Shown here in pieces: positions 56,191 to 64,000 of a DNA stretch of 64,000 nt (position 1 is its first letter; the number at the start of each line of letters is the position of its first letter). The stretch is from NCBI RefSeq assembly GCF_002104455.1, contig NZ_NBOC01000002.1, positions 104,369 through 168,368 of the forward strand. The letters are read 5' to 3'. Below the pieces are notes generated by a model. That model was not told the DNA's origin, ran no database searches, and saw only the letters and a list, made by a program, of their open reading frames with translations. The stretch is from Colwellia chukchiensis. Its GTDB lineage: Bacteria; Pseudomonadota; Gammaproteobacteria; Enterobacterales; Alteromonadaceae. The position numbers were made by a program, and so were the translations under genes.

Positions 56191-56892
56191 ATGCAAGAGT
56201 ATTCGCAAGCAGCATTTGTACTTCATACTCGGCCTTACCGAGAAAACCAGCTACTGGTTGATTTATTTACCCAGCACCATGGCAAACTTGCCGCGCTCAG
56301 CTACATTGGTCATACAACTAAGTCGAGTCGAAAAGCTTTATTGCAACCTTTTTTGCCGATTAGCGTAACTTTAAAAGGCCAACACAGTTTAAAAAACTTG
56401 TTGCGAGTCGAGCCTGCAGGTAAATCATTTTTATTACAAAAGCAGGCGTTGTTCAGTGGCTTTTATATCAATGAACTATTAGTGAAATTACTGCCTGAAA
56501 ATATCGCTTGTAGTGCGCTATATCAGCAATACAGCCTGTGTTTACAGGCGTTAGCAGCTACCGATAACATAGAAGTGTCATTGCGAGAGTTTGAGCTAAT
56601 CTTGATGGATGAACTGGGGGTAGCCTTTGATTTTTCCATTGTTTTTGAGCATCAAGCTAGCGGTTTTTATTATTTGCCAGATGACGGCTTTATGCCAGCC
56701 TATACCAAATTAAAACAAAGCTGCTATGATCGCCAACACCTGCAAGCCATTGCTAAGCGCGATTTATCATGCTCACAGGTGCGTAGCACCTTTAAAGCCT
56801 TAATGCGGCAAGTAATAAATCACTTACTCAAGGGCGTACCGCTCAATAGCAGAAAGTTATTTAGTAACGAGCTAGGCAAAAGTAGGCGTTAA
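56191..56892 (+). CDS. recO: DNA repair protein RecO
   Basis: Recombination mediator that loads RecA with RecR on single-stranded DNA; 233 residues. N-terminal OB-fold (QAAFVLHTRPYRENQLLVDL, GKLAALSYIGHTTKSSRKA) and a helical C-terminal part (FELILMDELGVAFDFS) match RecO. The frame extends to 56173, but the ATG at 56191 has GGAA upstream. No zinc cysteines are seen, as in other gammaproteobacterial forms. Confidence 0.94.
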   Translation: MQEYSQAAFVLHTRPYRENQLLVDLFTQHHGKLAALSYIGHTTKSSRKALLQPFLPISVTLKGQHSLKNLLRVEPAGKSFLLQKQALFSGFYINELLVKLLPENIACSALYQQYSLCLQALAATDNIEVSLREFELILMDELGVAFDFSIVFEHQASGFYYLPDDGFMPAYTKLKQSCYDRQHLQAIAKRDLSCSQVRSTFKALMRQVINHLLKGVPLNSRKLFSNELGKSRR

Positions 56893-56984
56893 TATTTTAA
56901 TCGAACCCTAAGGTGATGGCGGTAACAAGCGCTCAATTCTCCGCTGAACCAATAGAGAACAATGAAGCAAATAAGAGATTAACA

Positions 56985-57719
56985 ATGAAAGATATTTTAT
57001 TAGGCGTAAACGTCGATCATATTGCCACCTTGCGTCAGGCGCGTGGTACAAACTATCCGGATCCTGTTTATGCTGCCTCAGTGGCAGAACATGCTGGCGC
57101 AGATGGCATTACCGTGCATTTAAGAGAAGATCGTCGCCATATTCAAGACCGAGATATTTACCTACTTAAACAAACGTTACATACCCGCATGAACTTTGAG
57201 ATGGCGGTGACTGAAGAAATGTTGGCCATAGCTTGTGATGTTAAGCCTAGGTTTTGCTGTCTTGTGCCCGAGAAGCGTGAAGAGTTAACCACTGAAGGTG
57301 GCTTAGATGTTGCTGGGCAACAAGAGAAAATAAATGCGGCTGTGGCACGGCTAGCCGCTGTTGGTATTGAAACTAGCTTATTTATTGATGCAGATAAGGC
57401 CCAAATTGATGCCGCAGTTGCCAGTAAAGCCAGTTATATCGAAATCCATACCGGACAATACGCCGAGGCAGAAACTGAAGCTCAGCAACAAGTTGAATTA
57501 GCTCGTATTGTTGAAGGCACAACCTATGCCCATGGTTTAGGGTTAAAGGTGAATGCGGGCCATGGTCTGAACTACTTTAACGTTAAGCCAATCGCGGAAA
57601 TCCCTGAAATTATTGAGCTCAATATTGGTCATGCTATTATTGCCCGTGCCGCTATTGATGGCTTAGAAAAAGCGACCAGAGATATGAAACAACTAATGCT
57701 TGAAGCACGAGGCATATAA
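56985..57719 (+). CDS. pdxJ: Pyridoxine 5'-phosphate synthase
   Basis: Forms PNP from 3-amino-2-oxopropyl phosphate and deoxyxylulose phosphate, the last ring-closure step of B6 synthesis; 244 residues. It begins [20 protein letters not shown], and contains [31 protein letters not shown] and the phosphate-binding GHAIIARA. The frame is open to 56913 but the ATG at 56985 is the family start. Confidence 0.96.
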   Translation: MKDILLGVNVDHIATLRQARGTNYPDPVYAASVAEHAGADGITVHLREDRRHIQDRDIYLLKQTLHTRMNFEMAVTEEMLAIACDVKPRFCCLVPEKREELTTEGGLDVAGQQEKINAAVARLAAVGIETSLFIDADKAQIDAAVASKASYIEIHTGQYAEAETEAQQQVELARIVEGTTYAHGLGLKVNAGHGLNYFNVKPIAEIPEIIELNIGHAIIARAAIDGLEKATRDMKQLMLEARGI

Positions 57720-57743
57720 ACGTATTAAATTGAGGGTTTTGTT

Positions 57744-58124
57744 GTGTCAGTGGTAGGTATTGGTACCGATATTGTTGATATTCGTCGCATCGCCAAGATG
57801 TCTGATAATGCTCAGCTTCGCTTGGCAAAACGTATATTGACGCCAAACGAACAACAATATTATTTTACCTTAAAACAACCTGAGCGCTTTCTTGCAAAGC
57901 GCTGGGCGGGTAAAGAAGCGATGGCAAAAGCGATAGGAACTGGCATTGCATCAGGAGTGTCATTTCAACATATCGAGATAGTATCCTTAGCTTCCGGTCA
58001 ACCCACGCTAGTGTTAAGCTTGCAAGCGTTAGCTTTAGCGACAGGCTTGGGTGCCAACACTTGGCATATTTCCTTATCTGATGAAAAAAATTACGCGACG
58101 GCTTTCGTTGTATTATCACAATAA
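57744..58124 (+). CDS. acpS: Holo-[acyl-carrier-protein] synthase
   Basis: Transfers phosphopantetheine from CoA to acyl carrier protein; 126 residues. The N-terminal VVGIGTDIVDIRRI (metal ligand Asp) and the FLAKRWAGKEAMAKAIGTGI segment with the conserved Glu are diagnostic. The start is GTG at 57744, 24 bases after pdxJ; pdxJ-acpS coupling is usual. Confidence 0.95.
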   Translation: MSVVGIGTDIVDIRRIAKMSDNAQLRLAKRILTPNEQQYYFTLKQPERFLAKRWAGKEAMAKAIGTGIASGVSFQHIEIVSLASGQPTLVLSLQALALATGLGANTWHISLSDEKNYATAFVVLSQ

Positions 58125-58259
58125 GTCGTTTTGTCACAATAATAAGGCTAATATTCTCACGACATCATAAAATTTACGTGCTAGTTTGATTAAATGCTCT
58201 ATACTGAAATAAGATCAGGCTGAAGATTGTTGTCAATACCTGAACATAAAGGAGTAGTG

Positions 58260-58505
58260 ATGCCGTTGCAAAAACAACCTATTATTGATCGGCGAAAAGA
58301 GTCATCAGAGCAAGCTGCTGCTTGGTCTAAACTTTCATTGGCGCAAAAATTCTCAGCAAGTAGTTTAGGTAAGTTTGGCTACGAGCTAAAGTTTGTTCGC
58401 AATGAACACGGCCATAGCTTAGCGGTATTAATGTGTAACTCAGGCATTGCTGTGATCACGGAAGATGGCGATATTAATACCTCTCCAGATATCAAAGTAC
58501 GTTAA
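58260..58505 (+). CDS. Conserved small hypothetical protein
   Basis: An 81-residue soluble protein from the ATG at 58260, which has a strong AAGGAG ribosome-binding site 5 bases upstream; the longer frame from 58227 lacks one. It reads PLQKQPIIDRRKESSEQAA ... FGYELKFVRNEHGHSLAVLM ... AVITEDGDINTSPDIKVR. No domain recognised. It lies between acpS and barA, on the acpS strand after 135 bases. Ribosome-binding site and codon use make it a credible gene; its function is unknown. Confidence 0.75.
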   Translation: MPLQKQPIIDRRKESSEQAAAWSKLSLAQKFSASSLGKFGYELKFVRNEHGHSLAVLMCNSGIAVITEDGDINTSPDIKVR

Positions 58506-58620
58506 CCTGCTCGTATTTATAACCTACCCATATTCGCCTTTAGTGCTTCAACATAGCGAGTGTCATCGTTCTATGTCGCGTGATGAAGAGTGACAGCTAA
58601 CAAGTAATATTTATCGTTAG

Positions 58621-61407
58621 CTATTCATTTTCAAGCGTTTTTACAAAGTCAGCTGCATCTTCTAGCACCAAATCTATTTGTTCAAAAAATTCAAAAAACT
58701 CTGGCTCAAGATCGGCTAAACTCAAGCCGCGCTTGAGTTCGGTTTCTAATTCATGTGTAACTTTACCAAGTTTTGGCACACCCGAGTAACAGCAGGCGCC
58801 ATTGAGTTTGTGGATTAAGGCTTTTAATTGCTCAATATCTTGTGATATCAAGGCTTCGGCAATATTTGCTTTACTTTCCGGTAGGCTATTGACTAAGCCA
58901 ATGAACATATCTTTGGCTAATACTGGCTTTTGTCCCGCACGTTGTAATGCCAGTGGCCAATCAATGGTTTTTGCATTGACATTAGCCATCACTCGCTCAG
59001 TTATGGCATTAGGCTCGGGGCGCAGGCCAAGTAAGGTCGGATCACAATATTCGTAAATACTATGGTGTAGCATGGCTTCGTCAATTGGTTTCGTTATAAA
59101 TGAATTGAAGCCGAGCTCGAGTAACCTATCTTTTTCTTCGCCAAAAGCGTGTGCGGTAACCGCGATAATAGGCGTGGTTTCATGTAAGGTTTGTTGACGA
59201 ATCTGCTGCAAAGCAGAAATACCATCGAGAACTGGCATTTGTATATCCATAAAGATAATCGCAAATTTTTCATGACGACATAATTCTACGGCTTGTGCGC
59301 CATCCGTTGCTGTAGCAACGCTAGTTACTTGCTCAAGTAACATGGCATTAATGAGTTTTAAGTTTGCTTCGTTGTCATCTACTGCCAGCACTTTTATTGG
59401 TAGTTTATGCTCCACCAGTTGACTGTGTTGGGCATCATCAACGGTTGCAGGTATTAAGGCTTTTAATAAGCGCTGCATAGTAATAGGTTTACTAATACAG
59501 GACTTTGCGCCGCTTGCCACTATGGCTTGATGTAAACTTGGCGAGTTACTATTTACCGCAAGGTGTATAGCTGCTATGTGTTGTTTTAAGTGTGAAATGA
59601 GTGTTTTCGCATCATCAAGTGCTGCCGGGGTGACATCGTGGCCAATCAGTGCAAAATCAAAGCCAGCCAGCCGTTCTTTATCGGCAACTATGCATGCTAA
59701 CTCACTGGCTTGACTAATACAGGTTACTTGCATATGCCATGCCGCAAGGATCTCACTAGTCGCCACTCGGCTGGCAAGATGTGGCTCGTAATATAATATT
59801 GTACGATTTTTTAATGATTGTGGCGCTGCTGGTTGTAGTGCTGGTAAAGGGTTCAGTTCACATTGAAAGGTGAACCAGAAAGTAGAGCCATCTCCTTCAA
59901 CGCTTTCAAAGCCTATACTGCCTTGTAATTCTTGTGCTAATCGCTGCGAAATAACTAAACCTAAGCCTGTGCCACCATATAGGCGCGTTACACTTTTATC
60001 ACCTTGGCTGAAGGCTTCAAAGAGCGAGTTTTGTTGTTGGCTTGGAATGCCTATGCCGGTATCTTGCACGGTTACTCTTATTTTGTATAAATTCTTGCCA
60101 ACTACATGACCTTCAAGGTTAATATCAACCGCGCCAGTGTCAGTAAACTTAATCGCATTATTGGCAAGGTTTACCATTACCTGTTTAATGCGCATTGCGT
60201 CACCAATCAGCGAGTCTGGCAATTGTGGGCTAACGCGTAATGATAACTCGATATTCTTTTTATGGGCGCTCGGAGCGAGTAAGGTGAGGGTTTCTTCCAC
60301 TGATTCACGCAGTGAAAATGGAATGTTTTCAATGACTAACTTACCAGCATCAAGTTTAGAAAAGTCTAAAATATCGTTAATAATTGATAACAAATGGCCC
60401 GCGGATCGCTCGATAGTTTGCAAGTGATCTCTTTGCGTATCACTTAACGGCGTTTTTAGCACTTGTCGGGTAAAGCCAATAACCCCGTTTAGCGGTGTGC
60501 GTAATTCGTGACTCATATTGGCCAAGAATTCCGATTTTACTTTGTTTGCATCTTACGCTTTACGCTTGGCAATATCAAGCTCAACGTTCTGAATTTCAAA
60601 TTGCTCTAAGCTTTCTCTGAGATCTATGGTGGCTTGATCTATACTACGTTGCATCTCATCTTGATAGTCACCTAGCGATTGCGCCATGGCGTTAACGCCA
60701 TTTTTTAAAAAGTTTAATTCGCCAATTAACTGCCCACTAATACGACTTTCAATTTTACCTTCTCGGATTCGATCTATGGCCGTCACCATAGAAGAAACGG
60801 GGCGTGCAACACTGTTAATCAGTTTGAAGGCAAAAAAAGCACTGGCAATTACACCGGCAAGGACAATGATAAAGACATGCACCAATAATTTTTGTTGAGC
60901 ATATTGAATATTACTTTTGTCGATTTGCATGGCAATATAACCAATAATATCGCTTTCCACGCCCAAGACGCTATTCGTGTTTTGAGCATTGCTTTCATTA
61001 ATAATAGGTGCGCGAAACACTAAATAATCACCAAAGTCATCAAAAACAATACGATTGGGTATGCTTTGACCGGCTTTAATACGCATAGTATGCGTATCAC
61101 CATGGTAGGCGCTGGTAACAAATATTTGATTATCTTGGGTAAAAACAGCAATGCTTTTGATGATATTTGACTGGCTACGATGGCTGAAGCCGATAAGGGA
61201 TCTTAAATCTGCACGCTCCTTAGCTAATAAAGGCGCGGCACTACTAATGGCTAACGGTGCAATAATACTGGTGGCACGTTGATAAAGAAATTGCTCAAGC
61301 TCGCTATAGCGACTGTAAGACAAGTAACTTGCAATAACTAAACTGATTATAGTTGTTGGTACGATTGTTAATAAAATCCCCCAATCTTTCAGGCTTATTT
61401 TATGCAT
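58621..61407 (-). pseudogene. barA: Hybrid sensor histidine kinase BarA, interrupted by an in-frame stop
   Basis: Full reading would give about 928 residues, near E. coli BarA (918). The N-terminal 284 residues hold two membrane helices, a periplasmic sensor and HAMP (61407-60556). A TAA at 60555-60553 then stops the frame where homologues have Gln (KRKA[13 protein letters not shown] versus KRAQEAARIKSEF), a likely C-to-T change. The same frame continues without loss through HisKA ([12 protein letters not shown]), HATPase ([14 protein letters not shown]), receiver ([11 protein letters not shown]) and Hpt ([10 protein letters not shown]) to 58621. BarA phosphorylates UvrY/GacA. Either the gene is inactive, read through, restarted (TTG at 60525), or the base is a sequencing error. 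Confidence 0.85.
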
Positions 61408-61575
61408 TTTTAGTTGAGCTATAGGGTAAAATCATCCAATGAATAACGCTATAATGGCACAGAAGCGAACAATACCAAATAAGAAATCGTTCACTAGCGC
61501 AGCAAAGCCGAGAATATTACAGTCTGTCAGTGGCTTATTAACCCTTCACGCCAACAAAATAGTGGTAACAATGTT

Positions 61576-62892
61576 ATGGTGCAAATATTTAAAGCAAGTT
61601 CGAAAAAAACACAAGTAAAACAAAACTTGACCGTAACAGTGCAGCGCTTAGATCAACATGGCTGTGGTGTTGCTGTGCAGGGCAAAAAAGCTGTGTTTAT
61701 TGACGGAGCTTTACCTGGTGAAACTGTGCAAGTGCAAGTCTATGAGCAAAAAAGTAAGTTTTTAAAAGCCAAGTTGCAACAAGTGATCACCGAGAGCGAA
61801 GCCCGAGTTGCAGTAAAGTGTCGGCACTTTTATCATTGTGGCGGTTGTAACCTGCAACATCTTGCCTATCAACAGCAACTGACCTATAAGCAAGATAAAG
61901 TCAGTCAATTGTTTGCTCGTGAAGGCATAAACATAGCGCTGCCTTGGCAAAGTCACATTACCAGCCAACCATGGCAATACCGTCGTAAAGCAAGAATAGG
62001 CGTGCAATACAATAAGCAGGGCAATGCCATAATAGGCTTTCGTCGGCGCGCGAGTAACGACTTAACCACCATTACATCTTGTCCTGTTTTAGACGCTGCG
62101 TTTGCTGATATATTCACTGAGTTAACAGCATTGCTGCCCAAGTTATCCGGAAAAAACGCCATTGGTCATGTTGAAGTTATTGCCGCAAATGCCAATGTAG
62201 TGGTTGTGCGTCAGTTGCTCAATGCTAGCCCTCAGGATAAGCAGCATTGGCAAGACTTTGCTAAGAAAAATAATTATTTAGTATATTTGGATGACGGTAA
62301 ACAACTGACAGCATTAAGTGATGATCAGCCGTTACACTATCGCGTCACAGACACACTTACAATTGAATTTTCAGTTAATGACTTTATTCAAATTAACCAT
62401 AAAGTTAATCAGCAGATGGTGGCGCAAGCGCAAGCTTGGTTAGCGTTAAAGCCACAGGATAGGGTGTTAGACTTGTTTTCTGGCTTAGGTAACTTTAGTT
62501 TGCCAATTGCTCAGCAAGTTCAGGCCGTGGTGGGTATTGAAGGTGTTCCAGCTATGGTCGCTAAAGCGCAAAATAACGCTAAGCGTAATGGCATTGATAA
62601 TTGTCAATTTTATCAAGCCGATCTCAACAGTGATTGGCATGCACAGCCTTGGGTAACCGTCAAATACACAAAAGCGTTACTCGACCCCGCGCGTGCAGGA
62701 GCATATCAAGCCATTAGGCAATTATTACTGCTAAACATTAAATCCATACTGTATGTGAGTTGCGATCCTGCAACACTAGCCCGAGATGCCAAACTACTGC
62801 TATCCCATGGCTATAAAGTTGAAAAAATTGCCTTAATCGATATGTTTTCTCAAACAAAGCATGTGGAAACTATGGTAATGTTTAGCCTGTAG
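61576..62892 (+). CDS. rlmD: 23S rRNA (uracil-1939) methyltransferase RlmD
   Basis: SAM-dependent m5U methyltransferase with an Fe-S cluster; 438 residues. A TRAM domain (about 18-70) precedes the cluster motif CRHFYHCGGC (about 95-104), with the fourth ligand at the CPVL cysteine (about 172). The SAM-binding VLDLFSGLGNFSLPIA and LLDPARAG, and the catalytic YVSCDPATLARD with the nucleophilic Cys follow. It is divergent from barA and followed by relA, as in E. coli. Confidence 0.96.
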   Translation: MVQIFKASSKKTQVKQNLTVTVQRLDQHGCGVAVQGKKAVFIDGALPGETVQVQVYEQKSKFLKAKLQQVITESEARVAVKCRHFYHCGGCNLQHLAYQQQLTYKQDKVSQLFAREGINIALPWQSHITSQPWQYRRKARIGVQYNKQGNAIIGFRRRASNDLTTITSCPVLDAAFADIFTELTALLPKLSGKNAIGHVEVIAANANVVVVRQLLNASPQDKQHWQDFAKKNNYLVYLDDGKQLTALSDDQPLHYRVTDTLTIEFSVNDFIQINHKVNQQMVAQAQAWLALKPQDRVLDLFSGLGNFSLPIAQQVQAVVGIEGVPAMVAKAQNNAKRNGIDNCQFYQADLNSDWHAQPWVTVKYTKALLDPARAGAYQAIRQLLLLNIKSILYVSCDPATLARDAKLLLSHGYKVEKIALIDMFSQTKHVETMVMFSL

Positions 62893-62951
62893 ATCGCTTG
62901 ATATATTGTTTAATATAAACGGTTGAAAATGGAACGGAGGTAAGGAGTCCT

Positions 62952-64000
62952 ATGGTTTCTGTACGCAAGTCACATCAGATGTCGGCAGCAAACTTTGAAC
63001 AGTGGTTAGGCTCGCTTGAATTAGAGTCAGACAAAAAAAATGCCCTAGAAGCTTTGTATCAACAAGTACATCACTTATTTGATGATACAAGCTCATGCCA
63101 AGCAAAATCATTAGAGATGGTAGAGATACTTGCCGCTTTAAACCTAGATACCGACTCCTTATGTGCAGCATTTGTTTGTCCACTATATGAAAGCGAGATA
63201 ATAAGCTTAGAATACATTGCAGAGCATTTCTCCCAGCAAATATATTTGCTCTGTAAAGGTGTTGGTCAGATGGAAGCCATCAAAGCTTTACAACAGTCAC
63301 AGGCCAGCCATGTTAGCAGCAATCAAATCGATAATATTCGCCGTATGCTGTTGGCAATGGTGGAAGATGTGCGCGCTGTGGTTATCAAGCTCGCTGAGCG
63401 CTTATGCCATTTACGTTTGGTAAAAAACAGTGATGAAGAAACCCGGGTATTAGCGGCCAAAGAAACCAGTAATATTTATGCGCCGTTAGCGAACCGCTTA
63501 GGTATAGGGCAACTAAAGTGGGAGCTTGAAGATCTATCTTTTCGTTATTTACACCCTGATGTTTATAAAAAAATTGCCAAACAACTTGACGAAAAGCGCT
63601 TAGACCGTGAACGCTACATGGCTGACTTTGTAAAGAATATTTCAGAGCAACTGCAAGCGGCAGGGATCAAAGGCACAGTGGTGGGTCGGCCTAAGCACAT
63701 TTACAGTATTTGGAAAAAAATGCAGCAAAAGTCACTCGACTTTGAACAGTTATTTGATGTTCGTGCGGTGCGTATTATTGTTGATGAACTGCAAGGTTGC
63801 TATGGTGCTTTAGGGCTAGTACACACCAGTTGGAAGCATTTACCCAAAGAGTTCGACGACTATGTTGCCACACCAAAAGCCAATGGCTATCAATCTATTC
63901 ACACTGTAGTTATAGGTCCAGAAGGCAAAGCAATTGAAGTGCAAATTAGAACGCAACAAATGCATGACGATGCTGAACTCGGTGTGGCCGCCCATTGGCG
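62952..64000 (+). CDS. relA: GTP pyrophosphokinase RelA, N-terminal part (runs off the window)
   Basis: Stringent-response (p)ppGpp synthetase; 349 codons are visible, cut at base 64000. It begins MVSVRKSHQMSAANFEQWLG with strong GGAGG/AAGGAG ribosome-binding sequences upstream. A degenerate hydrolase region (LLAMVEDVRAVVIKLAERL, YAPLANRLGIGQLKWELED) is followed by the start of the synthetase domain (GRPKHIYSIWKKMQ, FDVRAVRIIV, KANGYQSIHTVV, EVQIRTQQMHDDAELGVAAH). The inactive HD site and synthetase motif indicate RelA rather than SpoT. The regulatory C-terminal domains lie beyond the window. Confidence 0.96.
   Translation, partial: MVSVRKSHQMSAANFEQWLGSLELESDKKNALEALYQQVHHLFDDTSSCQAKSLEMVEILAALNLDTDSLCAAFVCPLYESEIISLEYIAEHFSQQIYLLCKGVGQMEAIKALQQSQASHVSSNQIDNIRRMLLAMVEDVRAVVIKLAERLCHLRLVKNSDEETRVLAAKETSNIYAPLANRLGIGQLKWELEDLSFRYLHPDVYKKIAKQLDEKRLDRERYMADFVKNISEQLQAAGIKGTVVGRPKHIYSIWKKMQQKSLDFEQLFDVRAVRIIVDELQGCYGALGLVHTSWKHLPKEFDDYVATPKANGYQSIHTVVIGPEGKAIEVQIRTQQMHDDAELGVAAHW

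Noticed and set aside
1-64000. Defence islands, prophage, integrons, insertion sequences, CRISPR or tRNA genes
   Set aside because: No transposase, integrase, phage, repeat-spacer or tRNA-like pattern was recognised; nearly all space is filled by conserved housekeeping genes.

Overview
The window is chromosomal housekeeping DNA from a marine gammaproteobacterium. Gene content and order point to Alteromonadales, most likely Colwelliaceae (Colwellia/Thalassotalea-like); this is an inference from synteny, AT-rich codon use and protein resemblance, not from a marker search. Signs include thrLABC, rlmN-pilW-rodZ-ispG-hisS-yfgM-bamB-der, guaBA, rpoE-rseABC-lepA-lepB-rnc-era-recO-pdxJ-acpS, and barA divergent from rlmD-relA. 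I saw no rRNA, tRNA, CRISPR array, insertion sequence or prophage.

Layout. 1-5190: a leftward molybdenum operon, moaA-mobA-moaB-modA-modB-modC-moeB/thiF-like (cut by the window edge), with a Moco-riboswitch-like leader before moaA; moeA diverges from it. 6.7-10.4 kb: an alpha/beta hydrolase, dbpA, SOS-type yebG with a LexA box, and a YgjP-like metallopeptidase. 10.6-12.5 kb: a three-gene signalling operon (single-domain response regulator, CheC-like phosphatase, PAS-diguanylate cyclase). 12.65-17.6 kb: the threonine operon with its leader peptide, attenuator and final terminator. 17.7-24.2 kb: ung, a class V aminotransferase, a broken FAD oxidoreductase, a 2-hydroxyacid dehydrogenase, nnrS, a DUF2164 gene, a tiny Cys/membrane ORF and iscX. 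24.4-35 kb: maeA, ndk, rlmN, pilW (with an added LysM), rodZ, ispG, hisS, yfgM, bamB. 35-47 kb: der, a PilZ protein, xseA, guaB, guaA, a RecQ-type helicase, slyD, ygfZ, sdhE, ygfX. 47-58.5 kb: nadB divergent from the envelope-stress operon rpoE-rseABC, then lepA, lepB, rnc, era, recO, pdxJ, acpS and a small unknown. 58.6-64 kb: barA, interrupted by an in-frame stop, then rlmD and the start of relA.

Most genes are conserved and ordinary. The points most worth a second look are the Moco riboswitch controlling an operon that also carries the molybdate transporter, the nonsense codon in barA, a structured inverted repeat downstream of guaA with no assigned function, the decayed DAO-family gene at 20.2-21.0 kb, the FNR/NnrR-like box before nnrS, the RR-CheC-GGDEF operon, and the small Cys-containing membrane ORF before iscX. 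I found no convincing new multi-gene system.
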